Both the position numbers and the translations under genes were made by a program. The notes under the pieces were generated by a model, which saw nothing but the letters and a program-made list of their open reading frames with translations, was not told the origin of the DNA and made no database searches. A stretch of DNA of 41,517 nucleotides from Planctomycetia bacterium (GTDB taxonomy: Bacteria; Planctomycetota; UBA1135; UBA2386): the NCBI GenBank assembly GCA_005776475.1, contig SXPB01000075.1:1-41517 (forward strand), read 5' to 3'. Of this stretch, positions 7,918 to 16,166 are shown one piece after another. Position 1 is the first letter of the stretch; each line of letters begins with the position of its first letter.

Positions 7918-10900
7918 CTACTGGCGCCAGTAGTTGGTGACGGTGCGCACGCCCGGGACCGCGATGGTCGCGATGCGCGTGCCCGTCTGCAGCTCGAACA
8001 CGTCAACGTTGCCGACGTCCGACAGCGCGACGAACATCAGGCGCGGCACGCTCGCCGCCAGGACGGCACCGGCACCCGCCTTGGCGACGTGCTTGCCCGA
8101 GTGCTGGTAGGGCGTCGAGGTGTAGTTCGGCGAATACAGGTTGCCCTGGCCGGTCAAACCACCGTTGTTGACCAGATCGTCGACGCACAGGTCCACGATC
8201 GAGTTGCCCGACATCACGTCCTGCACCGGCGTCGTCGGCGACACACCACCGAAGCGCTGCACGACCGTCCATTCCTTCTGGCGGTAGGTCGGCGGCAGGA
8301 TGAACCCGCCCGACGACGGGTTCAGCGGCAGCGCGCCCGTGGGCGAGCTGGTCAGCGACAGACGCGACACCTGGCCGAGGCCAGCGCTGTCGGTGTGGCC
8401 GATCAGCACGCCGCCCGAGGCGACCGACTGGTCGTACTGCATCGCCCGAGCGCGCGGGAACGACACGTTGGTCACCGACCCGATGATGTCGTTGAAGCCG
8501 ATGCCGTTGACGCCGTCCGGGCCCGATTCGTAGATCGCGATCGTGCCGTTGCTGTTGAGGATGTAGGCGTAGTAGACCTGCGACGCATTGCCCGTCGCGA
8601 GGTAACGCTCCGTCGTGATGAGGTCGATCGGCCCGTTCAAGAAGCCGCCGAGGGTGCGGCGGACCGAGAAGTCGAGCGCGCTGATGATCGTCAGGAAGTT
8701 CGCGTTCGTCGACACGACGAGCACGTCCTCACCGTCCGGCTGCCACGCGATGCCGGTCGGGCCCGCCTCGACGCGCGTCTCGGTCACGACTTCGTGGAAG
8801 CGCGAGCTGAACGGGTCGATGTCGATGAAGCTGACCGACGAGCTGGAGAAGTTGGACACCGCCAACCGCGTCATGTTCGGCGACATCGCCATGCTGACCG
8901 GGTCCGACAGCTGGATCGAGTCGAGCACCGTGAAGCGGTTGCTGTTGACGACGAGCACCTGGCGATTGTCGCGGTCGAGCACGTAGAGGAAGTGGCCGAC
9001 CTGTTGACGGCTCGTGAACGGGCAGAACGGCGGCGGCGGCGGCGGCGAGGCCGGCGGCGGCTGCGGGCCGGTGAACACACCCATGAACGTCGTGCCGTAG
9101 AGGCCGAGTTCGTTCTGCACCGAGGAGAACGGGTTGCCGCGCACCAGCAGGTTCAAACCGACGGGCAAGCAGCCAGCACCCGGACCACCGGTGACCAGGG
9201 CTCCGGGCGGGCCGAGCGACGACTTCACGGCCGGCTCTTCGCCGAAGATGGCGCGGTTGGGATTGGGCGGCGGGAACACGAGACGCGGCGGGTTCGGCAC
9301 CGGCGGCTGCGTGATCGTGTTGCCGGCCATCGCCGTGCCGAACAGTTCGTTGATCTGGTTCGAACGGCTGGCGTTGCGGTTGATGTTCTCGTTGTTGTAG
9401 ATCAGGTCGAGCGGCGCGCCGATATGGATGTCCGTGACATCGCCGACGATCGGGTCGCGCAGCAACCGCGTGCTACCGTTCGTGTCCTGCGTCAGGGTGA
9501 GCACACCCCGGCTACCGGCATCGAGGTTGCTGGTGCCCGGCGCCATCGACGGCACGACACCCGGCACGCCGATGTTCGGGTTCAGCGGCCAACGCGTGTT
9601 GTTGATGTCGCCCGTGCCCTGGCCGAGACCGTTCAGGTCGATGACCGACACACCCGGCTCGGCGCCGCCGATGCCGATGTAGATCGCTTCCGGCGCGACC
9701 GGCGCGTTGACGATGCCCGGGCCATCGCCCGTGGTGAACTGCGTCGTCACCGCCTGACCGATCAACTGGCCACTGAGGCTGTTGATCGTCGTGGTCTGCA
9801 CCGTCAAATCGACCGCGGCCTGGCCGGGCAGATTGTAGGCGGGCCGGATGATGTAGTTCATCAGGTCGCCGTAGCTGACCGGGTCGGCGAAGTAGATGAC
9901 CGGGAACGTCGACGCCGCGGCCGTCACCGACAGCGACACACCACCCGTGGGCGGCGTGAACAGCTGCGCATCGAAGAAGGTGCCGACTTCACCCGGCTGC
10001 ACCGGCTTGTTGAAGCGGATCAGGATCGTGCCGGTCGGGTCGATGCCCGTCTGGTTGTTGCCGGGCGAGATCTGCGGCGTGCTGAGGAACCCGAGCACCT
10101 GCGGCGGATTCGGGTCGCTGCCGACCGTCGTCGCGACGCCGATTTCCTGCTCGAGGATGTCGTTCTCGCTGTCGCGCACGGCATTGGTGACCAGCACGCG
10201 CAGCAGACGATTGTTCGGGAAGATCTCGTTCGTCGTGAGGTCCGTGTCGGTGTCGGCGACGAAGGTGAACGACTTCGTCGTCACCAGGTCGGCCGCGCCG
10301 GCAAAGCTCGGGAAGCCATTCGCGCGCGAGTCGAGAATGCGGATCGTGTTGCCGTCCGCTTCGACTGCCTTGCGCAGCACGAGCGCGCCACCTTCGTTGA
10401 AGTAGGTGTAACCGTTGACGAAGCCGCGACCGCGCACCGTGATCGACGTCTCCGTCGACGGGTCGTAGGCCAGGATCGTCAGTGCGCCCGTCAACCCGGA
10501 ATTGGCCTGGTCGGCGAGCAGGTTGCTCAGGATCGAACCCACGCTCAGCTTGTGGCTGAACGTGAAGTGCAGGAAGTGGTTGCCCGGGTTGCCGTCCGGC
10601 AGCACCGCGGTCGTCGGCAGCGTGGCGACGGGCAACACACCGTTGTTGCCGTTCACGAACTGCTTGAGCGTCGCTTCGCTCTCGATGTTGACGACGGTCG
10701 ACGTCGGATTGCCGAACGAGTCCGTCGTGCGAATGCGGTACGGGTACACGCTGCCCGAACCAGTGCTGATGCTGACGACCTTGAAGTCGCCTCGGTTGTC
10801 GGGATCACCCTTGGAGCCGCCGGTGCAGCCGGCGAACATCAGGCCGGCAACCGCGAACAGCGGCAGGGAGGCGACCGTGCCGGCGAGAGAGGGCCGGGAA

Positions 10901-10926
10901 CGGTGAAGCGATGGGTTGGCTTTCAT
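7918..10926 (-). CDS. Large surface lipoprotein with Ig-like domain and YVTN beta-propeller
   Basis: A 1002-residue predicted lipoprotein. The chosen start, ATG 10926, gives a signal peptide ending in the lipobox-like FAGC (Cys34), then a Gly/Ser linker. Residues about 40-380 are rich in Asn, Thr and Val with beta-sandwich character. One segment (FLSTPQISPGNNQTGIDPTG, then ILIRFNKPV) resembles a bacterial Ig-like (Big_5) domain. Residues 590-635 include a Pro-rich run (QPPPASPPPPPPF). From about 640 to 800 there are YVTN-type propeller blades (FLYVLDRDNRQVLVVNSN, SMAMSPNMTRLAVSN). The protein probably sits on the cell surface and binds something, but there is no catalytic motif. It is a single-gene unit with a hairpin before the start and another after the stop. 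Confidence 0.85.
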   Translation of the reverse strand: MKANPSLHRSRPSLAGTVASLPLFAVAGLMFAGCTGGSKGDPDNRGDFKVVSISTGSGSVYPYRIRTTDSFGNPTSTVVNIESEATLKQFVNGNNGVLPVATLPTTAVLPDGNPGNHFLHFTFSHKLSVGSILSNLLADQANSGLTGALTILAYDPSTETSITVRGRGFVNGYTYFNEGGALVLRKAVEADGNTIRILDSRANGFPSFAGAADLVTTKSFTFVADTDTDLTTNEIFPNNRLLRVLVTNAVRDSENDILEQEIGVATTVGSDPNPPQVLGFLSTPQISPGNNQTGIDPTGTILIRFNKPVQPGEVGTFFDAQLFTPPTGGVSLSVTAAASTFPVIYFADPVSYGDLMNYIIRPAYNLPGQAAVDLTVQTTTINSLSGQLIGQAVTTQFTTGDGPGIVNAPVAPEAIYIGIGGAEPGVSVIDLNGLGQGTGDINNTRWPLNPNIGVPGVVPSMAPGTSNLDAGSRGVLTLTQDTNGSTRLLRDPIVGDVTDIHIGAPLDLIYNNENINRNASRSNQINELFGTAMAGNTITQPPVPNPPRLVFPPPNPNRAIFGEEPAVKSSLGPPGALVTGGPGAGCLPVGLNLLVRGNPFSSVQNELGLYGTTFMGVFTGPQPPPASPPPPPPFCPFTSRQQVGHFLYVLDRDNRQVLVVNSNRFTVLDSIQLSDPVSMAMSPNMTRLAVSNFSSSSVSFIDIDPFSSRFHEVVTETRVEAGPTGIAWQPDGEDVLVVSTNANFLTIISALDFSVRRTLGGFLNGPIDLITTERYLATGNASQVYYAYILNSNGTIAIYESGPDGVNGIGFNDIIGSVTNVSFPRARAMQYDQSVASGGVLIGHTDSAGLGQVSRLSLTSSPTGALPLNPSSGGFILPPTYRQKEWTVVQRFGGVSPTTPVQDVMSGNSIVDLCVDDLVNNGGLTGQGNLYSPNYTSTPYQHSGKHVAKAGAGAVLAASVPRLMFVALSDVGNVDVFELQTGTRIATIAVPGVRTVTNYWRQ

Positions 10927-10933
10927 GGGATGC

Positions 10934-10954
10934 AAAAACCGCCCGCGTGGGGCG
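10934..10954 (-). promoter_or_regulatory. Leader hairpin with U5 tract just before the lipoprotein start
   Basis: On the minus strand the arms CGCCC (10954-10950) and GGGCG (10944-10940) enclose a 5-base loop. One base later comes a run of five T (10938-10934), and the ATG is only 7 bases further on. Stem plus T-tract resembles a weak intrinsic terminator or attenuator. It also replaces any Shine-Dalgarno sequence. The stem is short, so chance is possible. Confidence 0.3.
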
Positions 10955-11216
10955 CAGGGTCTAACTCGAGGACGAATCGAGCCAGGAGAGCCGTAGCACG
11001 TTACTTTGTCGCAGGTTCCATGCAAGCGAAGTTCTGGTGCCACGGCGCCGCTGGCGCGAGCCATAACACCGCACGTAAAGCAAAGGCAGGGCCAGTCGTG
11101 AACCGGAAGTTCCGCCTCCCCAACGGACCGCGCGAGAACCGCATCTTGACCGCCGAATGGTCCGCAACTCGTTTCATTTGAGCAGCTTCCGTCGATCTTC
11201 GGGAATTGGCTGGGCG

Positions 11217-11242
11217 GTGCGTGCAGGTTCGCACACCGTGCG
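11217..11242. repeat. Three-arm inverted repeat, possible operator
   Basis: GTGCG (11217-11221), its complement CGCAC (11230-11234) and GTGCG again (11238-11242) could form either of two mutually exclusive hairpins, or an operator with two half-site pairs. It lies about 140 bases before ligD. The arms are only 5 bases long. Confidence 0.25.
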
Positions 11243-11377
11243 CAAATGCACACGGGATGGCTCGTCGATGACTGCGCACGAAGGGCGTCGACAGCGCGGC
11301 GGCAGCGTCTCCGGACGCGACAAACCGCCGCGCGCGTGCCACTCTGATGGTCGTCACTGACGAGCCGATTCGCGCCG

Positions 11378-13414
11378 ATGGTCGATCCCCTTGCCGAGTA
11401 CCGCAAGAAGCGCGACTTCCGCGCCACGCCCGAGCCCGAACCGGCTCCCCCAGCGCGCCGCGGCAATGACGTGTTCGTGGTGCATCGGCACGAAGCGCGG
11501 CAGTTGCATTACGACCTGCGCCTCGAACACGACGGCGTGCTGAAGTCGTGGGCGGTGCCGCGCGGGTTCTCGTTCGACCCGGGCGACAAGCATCTGGCAG
11601 TGCGGACCGAAGACCATCCGCTCGAATACGAGCACTTCCACGGCCGCATTCCCAAGGGCCAGTACGGCGCCGGCACGATGCAGATCTGGGATCGCGGCCG
11701 CTACGAGCTGGTGAAGATCCCGAGTTGGGAAGAGGCGATGGAGCGCGGCGAACTGAAGGTCGTGCTGCACGGTCGTCGCCTGCGCGGCGAGTGGCATCTC
11801 GTGCGCACCAGGCAGGCAAAGAACAGCTGGTTGCTGTTCAAGTCGAAGGACCTCTACGCCGGCCACTCGCGCGCGTCCGCGCTCGGCATCGATCTCGACA
11901 CCACGCCCGCGGCCAACGTGCCGCTGACGCTGCCGCCGATGCGCTGGCAGGGCGAAGGCGAAAAGGCCCACGACTCCGACTTCGTGTTCGAGATGGAGTT
12001 CGCCGGACTGCGCACGCTGGCCGAGAAACGCGGCGAGGCGGTGGCGCTCGCCGCGACCGACGCGATGCCGGCCGCGATCGCCGCCGGCCTGCGCGCACTG
12101 CGCTGCCACACCGCGGTGCTCGACGGTGTGCTCGTCGCGCTCGGCAGCGACGGCCGCCCCGATCCCGCGGCGTTGGCGCAAGCACTGGCCGGGGGCACCG
12201 CGAACGGCCTCGCCTACTACGCCTTCGACCTGCTGCAGTGGGAAGAGTTCGACCTGCGCAACCACGCGCTGCTCGAACGCAAGGCGGGCTTGCGCACGCT
12301 GCTCAGCGACCACGCCCACGTGCAGTTCGTCGACCACGTCGCGGGCGACGGCACCGCGCTGCTGGCGGCGATCGTGCAGGCCGGACTGCCGGCGGCGATC
12401 GCGAAGCGCATCACCAGCCCGTACCGCAGCGGCCCCGATCCGGCGTGGCTGCGCCTGCCGGCGGCGAACGCTGCCGCGGCGCCGATCCCGCCGCCGCGCC
12501 GGCAAGCGCAGAACCCACCCACGCCGGCGCGTTGGCGACCGAGCAACCTGGAGAAGGTGTACTGGCCCGCCGAGGGCTACACGAAGGGCGACCTGCTGAC
12601 CTACTACCGCAGCATCGCCGACGTGCTGCTGCCGCACCTGCGCGACCGGCCCCTGCACCTCAATCGCTTCCCGGACGGCATCGACGGCAAGTCGTTCTAC
12701 CAGCGCGAGGTCAAGGAAGGCGCGCCGCCGTGGCTGCGCGTGGCGCCGATCCCACACGACGGTGCTTCGGTGCCGCACCATGTCGTCGACGACCTCGACA
12801 CGCTGCTGCACGTCGTCAATCTCGGCAGCATCGACCTGCATCCGTGGCTGTCGCGGGTCGGTTCGCTGGACCAGCCGGACTTCGCGGTGCTCGATCTCGA
12901 TCCCAAGCAAGCGCCGTTCGTGCACGTCGTGCGCATCGCGCGCGCCGCCGGCAAGCTGCTGCGCGGGATCGGACTGCGGCCGCTGTTGAAGACCTCCGGC
13001 AAGTCCGGCATGCACGTGTTCGTGCCGCTGCAGCGCGGCTATTCGTACGACCACTCGAAGATGTTCCTCGAAGCCGTCGCGCGGGTGCTGGTGCGCGAGC
13101 TGCCCGACATCGCGACCGTCGAACGCATGCCCGACCAGCGCGACGGCAAGGTCTACCTCGACTTCCTGCAGAACCGGCGCAGCCAGACGATCGTGCCGCC
13201 GTACTCGGCGCGACCGGTGCGCGGCGCCTCGGTGTCGGCGCCGCTGTTCTGGGACGAGCTCGAAGACGACGACCTGACGCCGCTGCGCTTCACCATCAAG
13301 ACGATGCCGGCGCGCGTCGAAGCGGTCGGCGACCTGTTCCGCAAGGCGCTCGACGACCCGCAGGACCTGCTGCCGGCGATCGCTTTGCTCGAAGACGTGC
13401 TGCGCCACGGCTGA
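11378..13414 (+). CDS. ligD: LigD-type NHEJ protein: phosphoesterase, degenerate ligase, polymerase
   Basis: A 678-residue LigD with domains ordered PE-LIG-POL as in Pseudomonas. The 3'-phosphoesterase domain (about 30-160) keeps its metal and catalytic residues: His38, Asp46 and Arg48 in HRHEARQLHYDLRLE, and His80 in TEDHPLEY. The polymerase/primase domain (about 388-678) is intact: DLDP (Asp506, Asp508), SGKSGMHVFVP (His546) and VYLDF (Asp595). The middle domain (about 198-361) is a recognisable ligase nucleotidyltransferase remnant (YYAFDLLQWEEFDLR) but cannot be active. The catalytic KxDG reads EFAG (Glu207, Ala209), the conserved Glu after LDG is Val251, and the OB-fold is missing. Its length fits this loss, since Pseudomonas LigD is about 840 residues. 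It faces the intact ligase and Ku genes. Confidence 0.93.
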   Translation: MVDPLAEYRKKRDFRATPEPEPAPPARRGNDVFVVHRHEARQLHYDLRLEHDGVLKSWAVPRGFSFDPGDKHLAVRTEDHPLEYEHFHGRIPKGQYGAGTMQIWDRGRYELVKIPSWEEAMERGELKVVLHGRRLRGEWHLVRTRQAKNSWLLFKSKDLYAGHSRASALGIDLDTTPAANVPLTLPPMRWQGEGEKAHDSDFVFEMEFAGLRTLAEKRGEAVALAATDAMPAAIAAGLRALRCHTAVLDGVLVALGSDGRPDPAALAQALAGGTANGLAYYAFDLLQWEEFDLRNHALLERKAGLRTLLSDHAHVQFVDHVAGDGTALLAAIVQAGLPAAIAKRITSPYRSGPDPAWLRLPAANAAAAPIPPPRRQAQNPPTPARWRPSNLEKVYWPAEGYTKGDLLTYYRSIADVLLPHLRDRPLHLNRFPDGIDGKSFYQREVKEGAPPWLRVAPIPHDGASVPHHVVDDLDTLLHVVNLGSIDLHPWLSRVGSLDQPDFAVLDLDPKQAPFVHVVRIARAAGKLLRGIGLRPLLKTSGKSGMHVFVPLQRGYSYDHSKMFLEAVARVLVRELPDIATVERMPDQRDGKVYLDFLQNRRSQTIVPPYSARPVRGASVSAPLFWDELEDDDLTPLRFTIKTMPARVEAVGDLFRKALDDPQDLLPAIALLEDVLRHG

Positions 13415-13422
13415 CGCCGTGG
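13405..13422. terminator. Hairpin containing the ligD stop codon
   Basis: CCACGGC (13405-13411) and GCCGTGG (13416-13422) form a perfect 7-bp stem with loop TGAC, which holds the ligD stop codon. It lies between the convergent ends of ligD and the MerR-TPR gene and could terminate in both directions. No T-tract. Confidence 0.4.
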
Positions 13423-13426
13423 GCGT

Positions 13427-14290
13427 TCACGAACCGTCGTTCGACTGCAGGCGGCGCCGCACCTGGTCCGCCCAGCGGCTGTTCGGATCGAACGTCAGGT
13501 AGGCGCGCCAGTGCGCGCGGGCGCCGTCCATGTCGCCCACCACCGCCAGCGCCTCGGCGAGGTTGTAGTGCGCGTCGGCGTAGTGCGGCACCAGTTCGAG
13601 CGCCGAACGCAGGGCCTCGAGCGCGCCATCGCGATCGCCGAGTTCGCCGCGCACGATGCCGAGGTTGTTCCAGGCCTCCGCGTAGTCGGGGGCCTTGCCG
13701 ACGGCGGCGACGAACTGCGCCCCGGCTTCACTGCGCCGGCGCTGCTGGTAGTAGCAATTGCCGAGGTTGAAGTGCACTTCGGCGCTGCCGCCGGGCACGG
13801 CCCGTTCGTAGGCGCGAATGGCGTCGTCGAGACGCCCGGCGGCCTCCGCATCGACGCCGATCGCAAACCAGTCGTTGGTGTCGCGCATGCGCGGCAACGC
13901 GGCCGACCCGTCGTTCGCCGTCATCGCCGCGAAGTCGAACATCAACTGGCCGCCGGGCTCGAGCAGACGACCGTCCGGCGCGCGCACGACCACGCGCCGT
14001 TGGCCGATGCTGGCGAGCAGGCCGGTGAGCGCTTCGTCGGAGTCGGCGACCACCGTGCGAGCGAGCCGCAGCGCGCGTTCGATGCGGGCCGCGGTCCACC
14101 CGGCGCGCCACAACTGCGCCAACACGCGCGCACTGCCGGCGGCGCGAAACGAGAAGCGATCGACGCTGCCGCGCAGCGGCGCCAGCAGTTCGCGGTCGAG
14201 GAACCGCTTCAACACGTTGCCAGGCAGGCCGCAGAATTCGGCGAGTTCGGCCCGCGTGAACGTGCGCTCGTTGCCGACTTCGCCCTTCAT
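13427..14290 (-). CDS. MerR-like DNA-binding domain fused to TPR repeats
   Basis: A 287-residue protein. The start ATG 14290 overlaps the ligase stop as ATGA; an upstream extension in the frame is ligase sequence. Residues 10-80 look like a MerR-type winged helix-turn-helix (FTRAELAEFCGLPGNVLKRF, then a second helical part LWRAGWTAARIERALRLAR). Residues 95-120 form a short beta-rich stretch (VVVRAPDGRLLEPGGQLMFD). Residues 138-275 hold about four tetratricopeptide repeats (AEVHFNLGNCYYQQRRRSEA, AEAWNNLGIVRGELGDRDGA, ADAHYNLAEALAVVGDMDGA). It is the last gene of the DUF72-Ku-ligase-MerR unit and could regulate end-joining genes or scaffold repair proteins. Neither role is demonstrated. Confidence 0.82.
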   Translation of the reverse strand: MKGEVGNERTFTRAELAEFCGLPGNVLKRFLDRELLAPLRGSVDRFSFRAAGSARVLAQLWRAGWTAARIERALRLARTVVADSDEALTGLLASIGQRRVVVRAPDGRLLEPGGQLMFDFAAMTANDGSAALPRMRDTNDWFAIGVDAEAAGRLDDAIRAYERAVPGGSAEVHFNLGNCYYQQRRRSEAGAQFVAAVGKAPDYAEAWNNLGIVRGELGDRDGALEALRSALELVPHYADAHYNLAEALAVVGDMDGARAHWRAYLTFDPNSRWADQVRRRLQSNDGS

Positions 14291-15216
14291 GCGTCGGCCT
14301 CGTCGACCAGCGCCACGAACACCGGCGCGCGCAACGAGCCGCTCGGCGTCCATTCGAGGAAGTTCACGGTGCAGTAGAGCCCCGGTGTGACCCAGTGGCC
14401 GGGCATGCCGGCATCGAGCAACGGCTGGTCACAGCGCGACGCCGCCATGCGGGCCCACAGTTCGCGTCGCTCCGCTTCGCCGAGGCCCGAGCCGACCTTG
14501 CCGATGCAGCGCAGGGCGCCGTCGACGTCGGTGGCGATGATCAGCGACTTGAAGTCGCGCGTGCCGTCGGGCTCGTAGCCGAGGATCAGGCAGTGCACCT
14601 GCTGCACCGCCTTCACCTTCTGCCAGGAGTCGCTGCGCTCGCCGGGCCGGTACGGCGCATCCAGGCGCTTGCCGACCATGCCTTCGAGACCACGCTCGCG
14701 CACGGCGGCGAACAACGACAAGCCGCTGCCGACGATGCCCTCGGACAGCATCAGGCGCGGATTGCCTACCCCTGCCACCAGGGACTCCAGCGCCGCGCGT
14801 CGTTGCCGCAGCGGGACATCGAGCAACGACTCACCGGCCGCGAACAGCAGGTCGAACACCACGTAGGCGACGGGGTGGCTGCGCACCAGCGACGCCGCGC
14901 GTTCGGCGCTGGCGTTCTCCCGTGTCAGCATGGCGCGGAAGTCGGGCGTGCCATCGGGCAGCAGCACGACGAGTTCGCCGTCGAGCAGGCATCCCGACGG
15001 CAACTGCGCCAGGAACGCCAACTCGGGATAACGCCCAGCCAGGTCGCGGCGACGTCGCCCGTGCATGCGGTGGGCGCCGTGCTCGATGTAGGTCAGCGCG
15101 CGCACGCCGTCCCACTTCACCTCGAACACATGCTGCGGCGAATCGAACGGCGCGCCGATGCGGGCGAGCATCGGTTCGACGTGCTGCGGCAGCGGCGTAG
15201 TGCGCATGGCGGGCAT
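14287..15216 (-). CDS. Stand-alone ATP-dependent DNA ligase (LigC/LigD-ligase type)
   Basis: A 309-residue ATP-dependent DNA ligase with all nucleotidyltransferase motifs: FEVKWDGVRAL with catalytic Lys34, LDGELVVLLPDG, YVVFDLLFAAG, GLEGMVGKRLDAPYRPG and SDSWQKVK. The OB-fold follows (LILGYEPDGTRDFKSLIIA, GLYCTVNFLEWTPSGSLRAP). It can adenylate itself and seal nicks, and it supplies the activity missing from the degenerate LigD domain. I chose ATG 15216; ATG 15207 is an alternative. It starts 10 bases after the ku stop and overlaps the MerR-TPR gene by 4 bases, so it is co-transcribed with ku. Whether it is true LigC or a ligase module split from LigD cannot be decided without a tree. Confidence 0.92.
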   Translation of the reverse strand: MPAMRTTPLPQHVEPMLARIGAPFDSPQHVFEVKWDGVRALTYIEHGAHRMHGRRRRDLAGRYPELAFLAQLPSGCLLDGELVVLLPDGTPDFRAMLTRENASAERAASLVRSHPVAYVVFDLLFAAGESLLDVPLRQRRAALESLVAGVGNPRLMLSEGIVGSGLSLFAAVRERGLEGMVGKRLDAPYRPGERSDSWQKVKAVQQVHCLILGYEPDGTRDFKSLIIATDVDGALRCIGKVGSGLGEAERRELWARMAASRCDQPLLDAGMPGHWVTPGLYCTVNFLEWTPSGSLRAPVFVALVDEADA

Positions 15217-15226
15217 CGCGGCGGGC

Positions 15227-16117
15227 TCAGCCCTCGACCTTGCGCGAACTCTTCTTGCGACCAGCACTCGGCGCCAGCTTGCCTTCGGCCGCGGCCGGCT
15301 CAGCCGCCGACTCGCCACCGGCCAGCCGCGCCTGCGCCTCGGCGACGCTCTTCTTCAACGCGTCCATCAAGTTCAGGATCTTCGGCTCTTCCAGATCCTT
15401 GGCCTGCACGACCTCCTGGCCGGCGACCTTCATGTCGATCAGCTTCTTCAGCTTGCCAACGTACTGATCCTGGTACGCGTCGAGGTCGAACGTGGCGATC
15501 TTCGACGCCGCGATCAACGTGTTGGTCAGCGCCACTTCCTCCGGCTTGAAGGCGATGTCCTCGACTTCGCTCTCGAAGTCCTTCCCCTTGCGCACGCGCT
15601 GCGGGTAGTGCAGCCCGGTCATCACCAGCAGCTTGCCGTGCGGGCGCACCAGCACGAGTTGTTCGCGGCCGGTCATCACCACCTGCGCGATCGCACAGAC
15701 CTTGTTCTGCACCATGCCGTCGCGCAGCAGCGCGTACGGGCGCGAACCGGCGATGCCGTCCGGCAGCAGGTAGTGCGCCTTGCCGGCGAAGTACATGCCG
15801 TCGATCGCGTCGTGCGGCACGAACCCGTCGATGCTGACCGCGCGGTCGGTCTTGGTGCGCAGCTTGTCGAGTTCGTCGGGATCGACGACGACGTAGTGAT
15901 CCTTCTGGTGCTCAAAGCCGCTGACGATCGACTCGCTCTTCAGCTCGCCGTGCTCGGGGCAGACCTTCTGGTACTTCACCCGCGCGTTGCAGTCCTTGTG
16001 CAACTGGTTCAAGTGGACTTCGCCGGCGGTGTCGTTGGCGGTGAACGCCTTCACGGGCACCGAGATCAGGCTGAGCTTGAGAAACCCTTTCCAGGACGTG
16101 CGAGACGGTGCGGCCAT
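15227..16117 (-). CDS. ku: Ku DNA end-binding protein
   Basis: A 296-residue bacterial Ku. The N-terminus SWKGFLKLSLISVPVKAF and the core elements (NARVKYQKVCPEHGELK, DHYVVVDPDELDKL, IDGMYFAGKAHYLLPDG, KPEEVALTNTLI, LIDMKVAGQ) are typical. It forms a homodimeric ring that loads on double-strand DNA ends and recruits the end-joining enzymes. The C-terminal tail is Ala/Lys-rich and ends in basic residues (AGRKKSSRKVEG), as in Ku proteins that use the tail for DNA threading and ligase contact. ATG 16117 is preceded by a GGAG-like site. It lies 49 bases after the DUF72 gene and upstream of the ligase gene, in one transcription unit. Confidence 0.95.
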   Translation of the reverse strand: MAAPSRTSWKGFLKLSLISVPVKAFTANDTAGEVHLNQLHKDCNARVKYQKVCPEHGELKSESIVSGFEHQKDHYVVVDPDELDKLRTKTDRAVSIDGFVPHDAIDGMYFAGKAHYLLPDGIAGSRPYALLRDGMVQNKVCAIAQVVMTGREQLVLVRPHGKLLVMTGLHYPQRVRKGKDFESEVEDIAFKPEEVALTNTLIAASKIATFDLDAYQDQYVGKLKKLIDMKVAGQEVVQAKDLEEPKILNLMDALKKSVAEAQARLAGGESAAEPAAAEGKLAPSAGRKKSSRKVEG

Positions 16118-16166
16118 ACGAGGAGGCTCCGGACGGTGGCGCGGGAAGATACCACCGCGCTGCGAT

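Larger units (their letters stand above)
10927..11377. other. 451-bp divergent intergenic region before lipoprotein gene and ligD
   Basis: This is the only gap above 300 bases. It separates the minus-strand lipoprotein gene from plus-strand ligD and so must hold both promoters. Short open frames in it (for example 67 codons at 11157-11360) have no protein-like features and no ribosome binding site. It contains a leader hairpin next to the lipoprotein start and a three-arm inverted repeat at 11217-11242, both listed separately. I found no RNA gene or mobile-element trace. Confidence 0.5.

Noticed and set aside
9022..9061. GGC-rich run as a microsatellite or phase-variation tract
   Set aside because: It encodes a Pro-rich linker in frame with interruptions; no long pure repeat unit.
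10998..11025. TTGCAT / 16 bases / TAACGT as a sigma-70 promoter for the lipoprotein gene (minus strand)
   Set aside because: Only 3 of 6 bases match consensus in each box; not enough in a phylum with poorly known promoters.
7843..11181. A 1112-codon plus-strand frame antisense to the lipoprotein gene
   Set aside because: Very Arg/Asp-rich with no domain; the minus-strand frame has a lipobox, an Ig-like and a propeller part.
11157..11360. A 67-codon frame in the intergenic region as a small gene
   Set aside because: No ribosome binding site, no hydrophobic or structured segment; length expected by chance at this GC.
11354..13408. A 684-codon minus-strand frame antisense to ligD
   Set aside because: No motif; ligD on the other strand has the complete PE and POL motifs.
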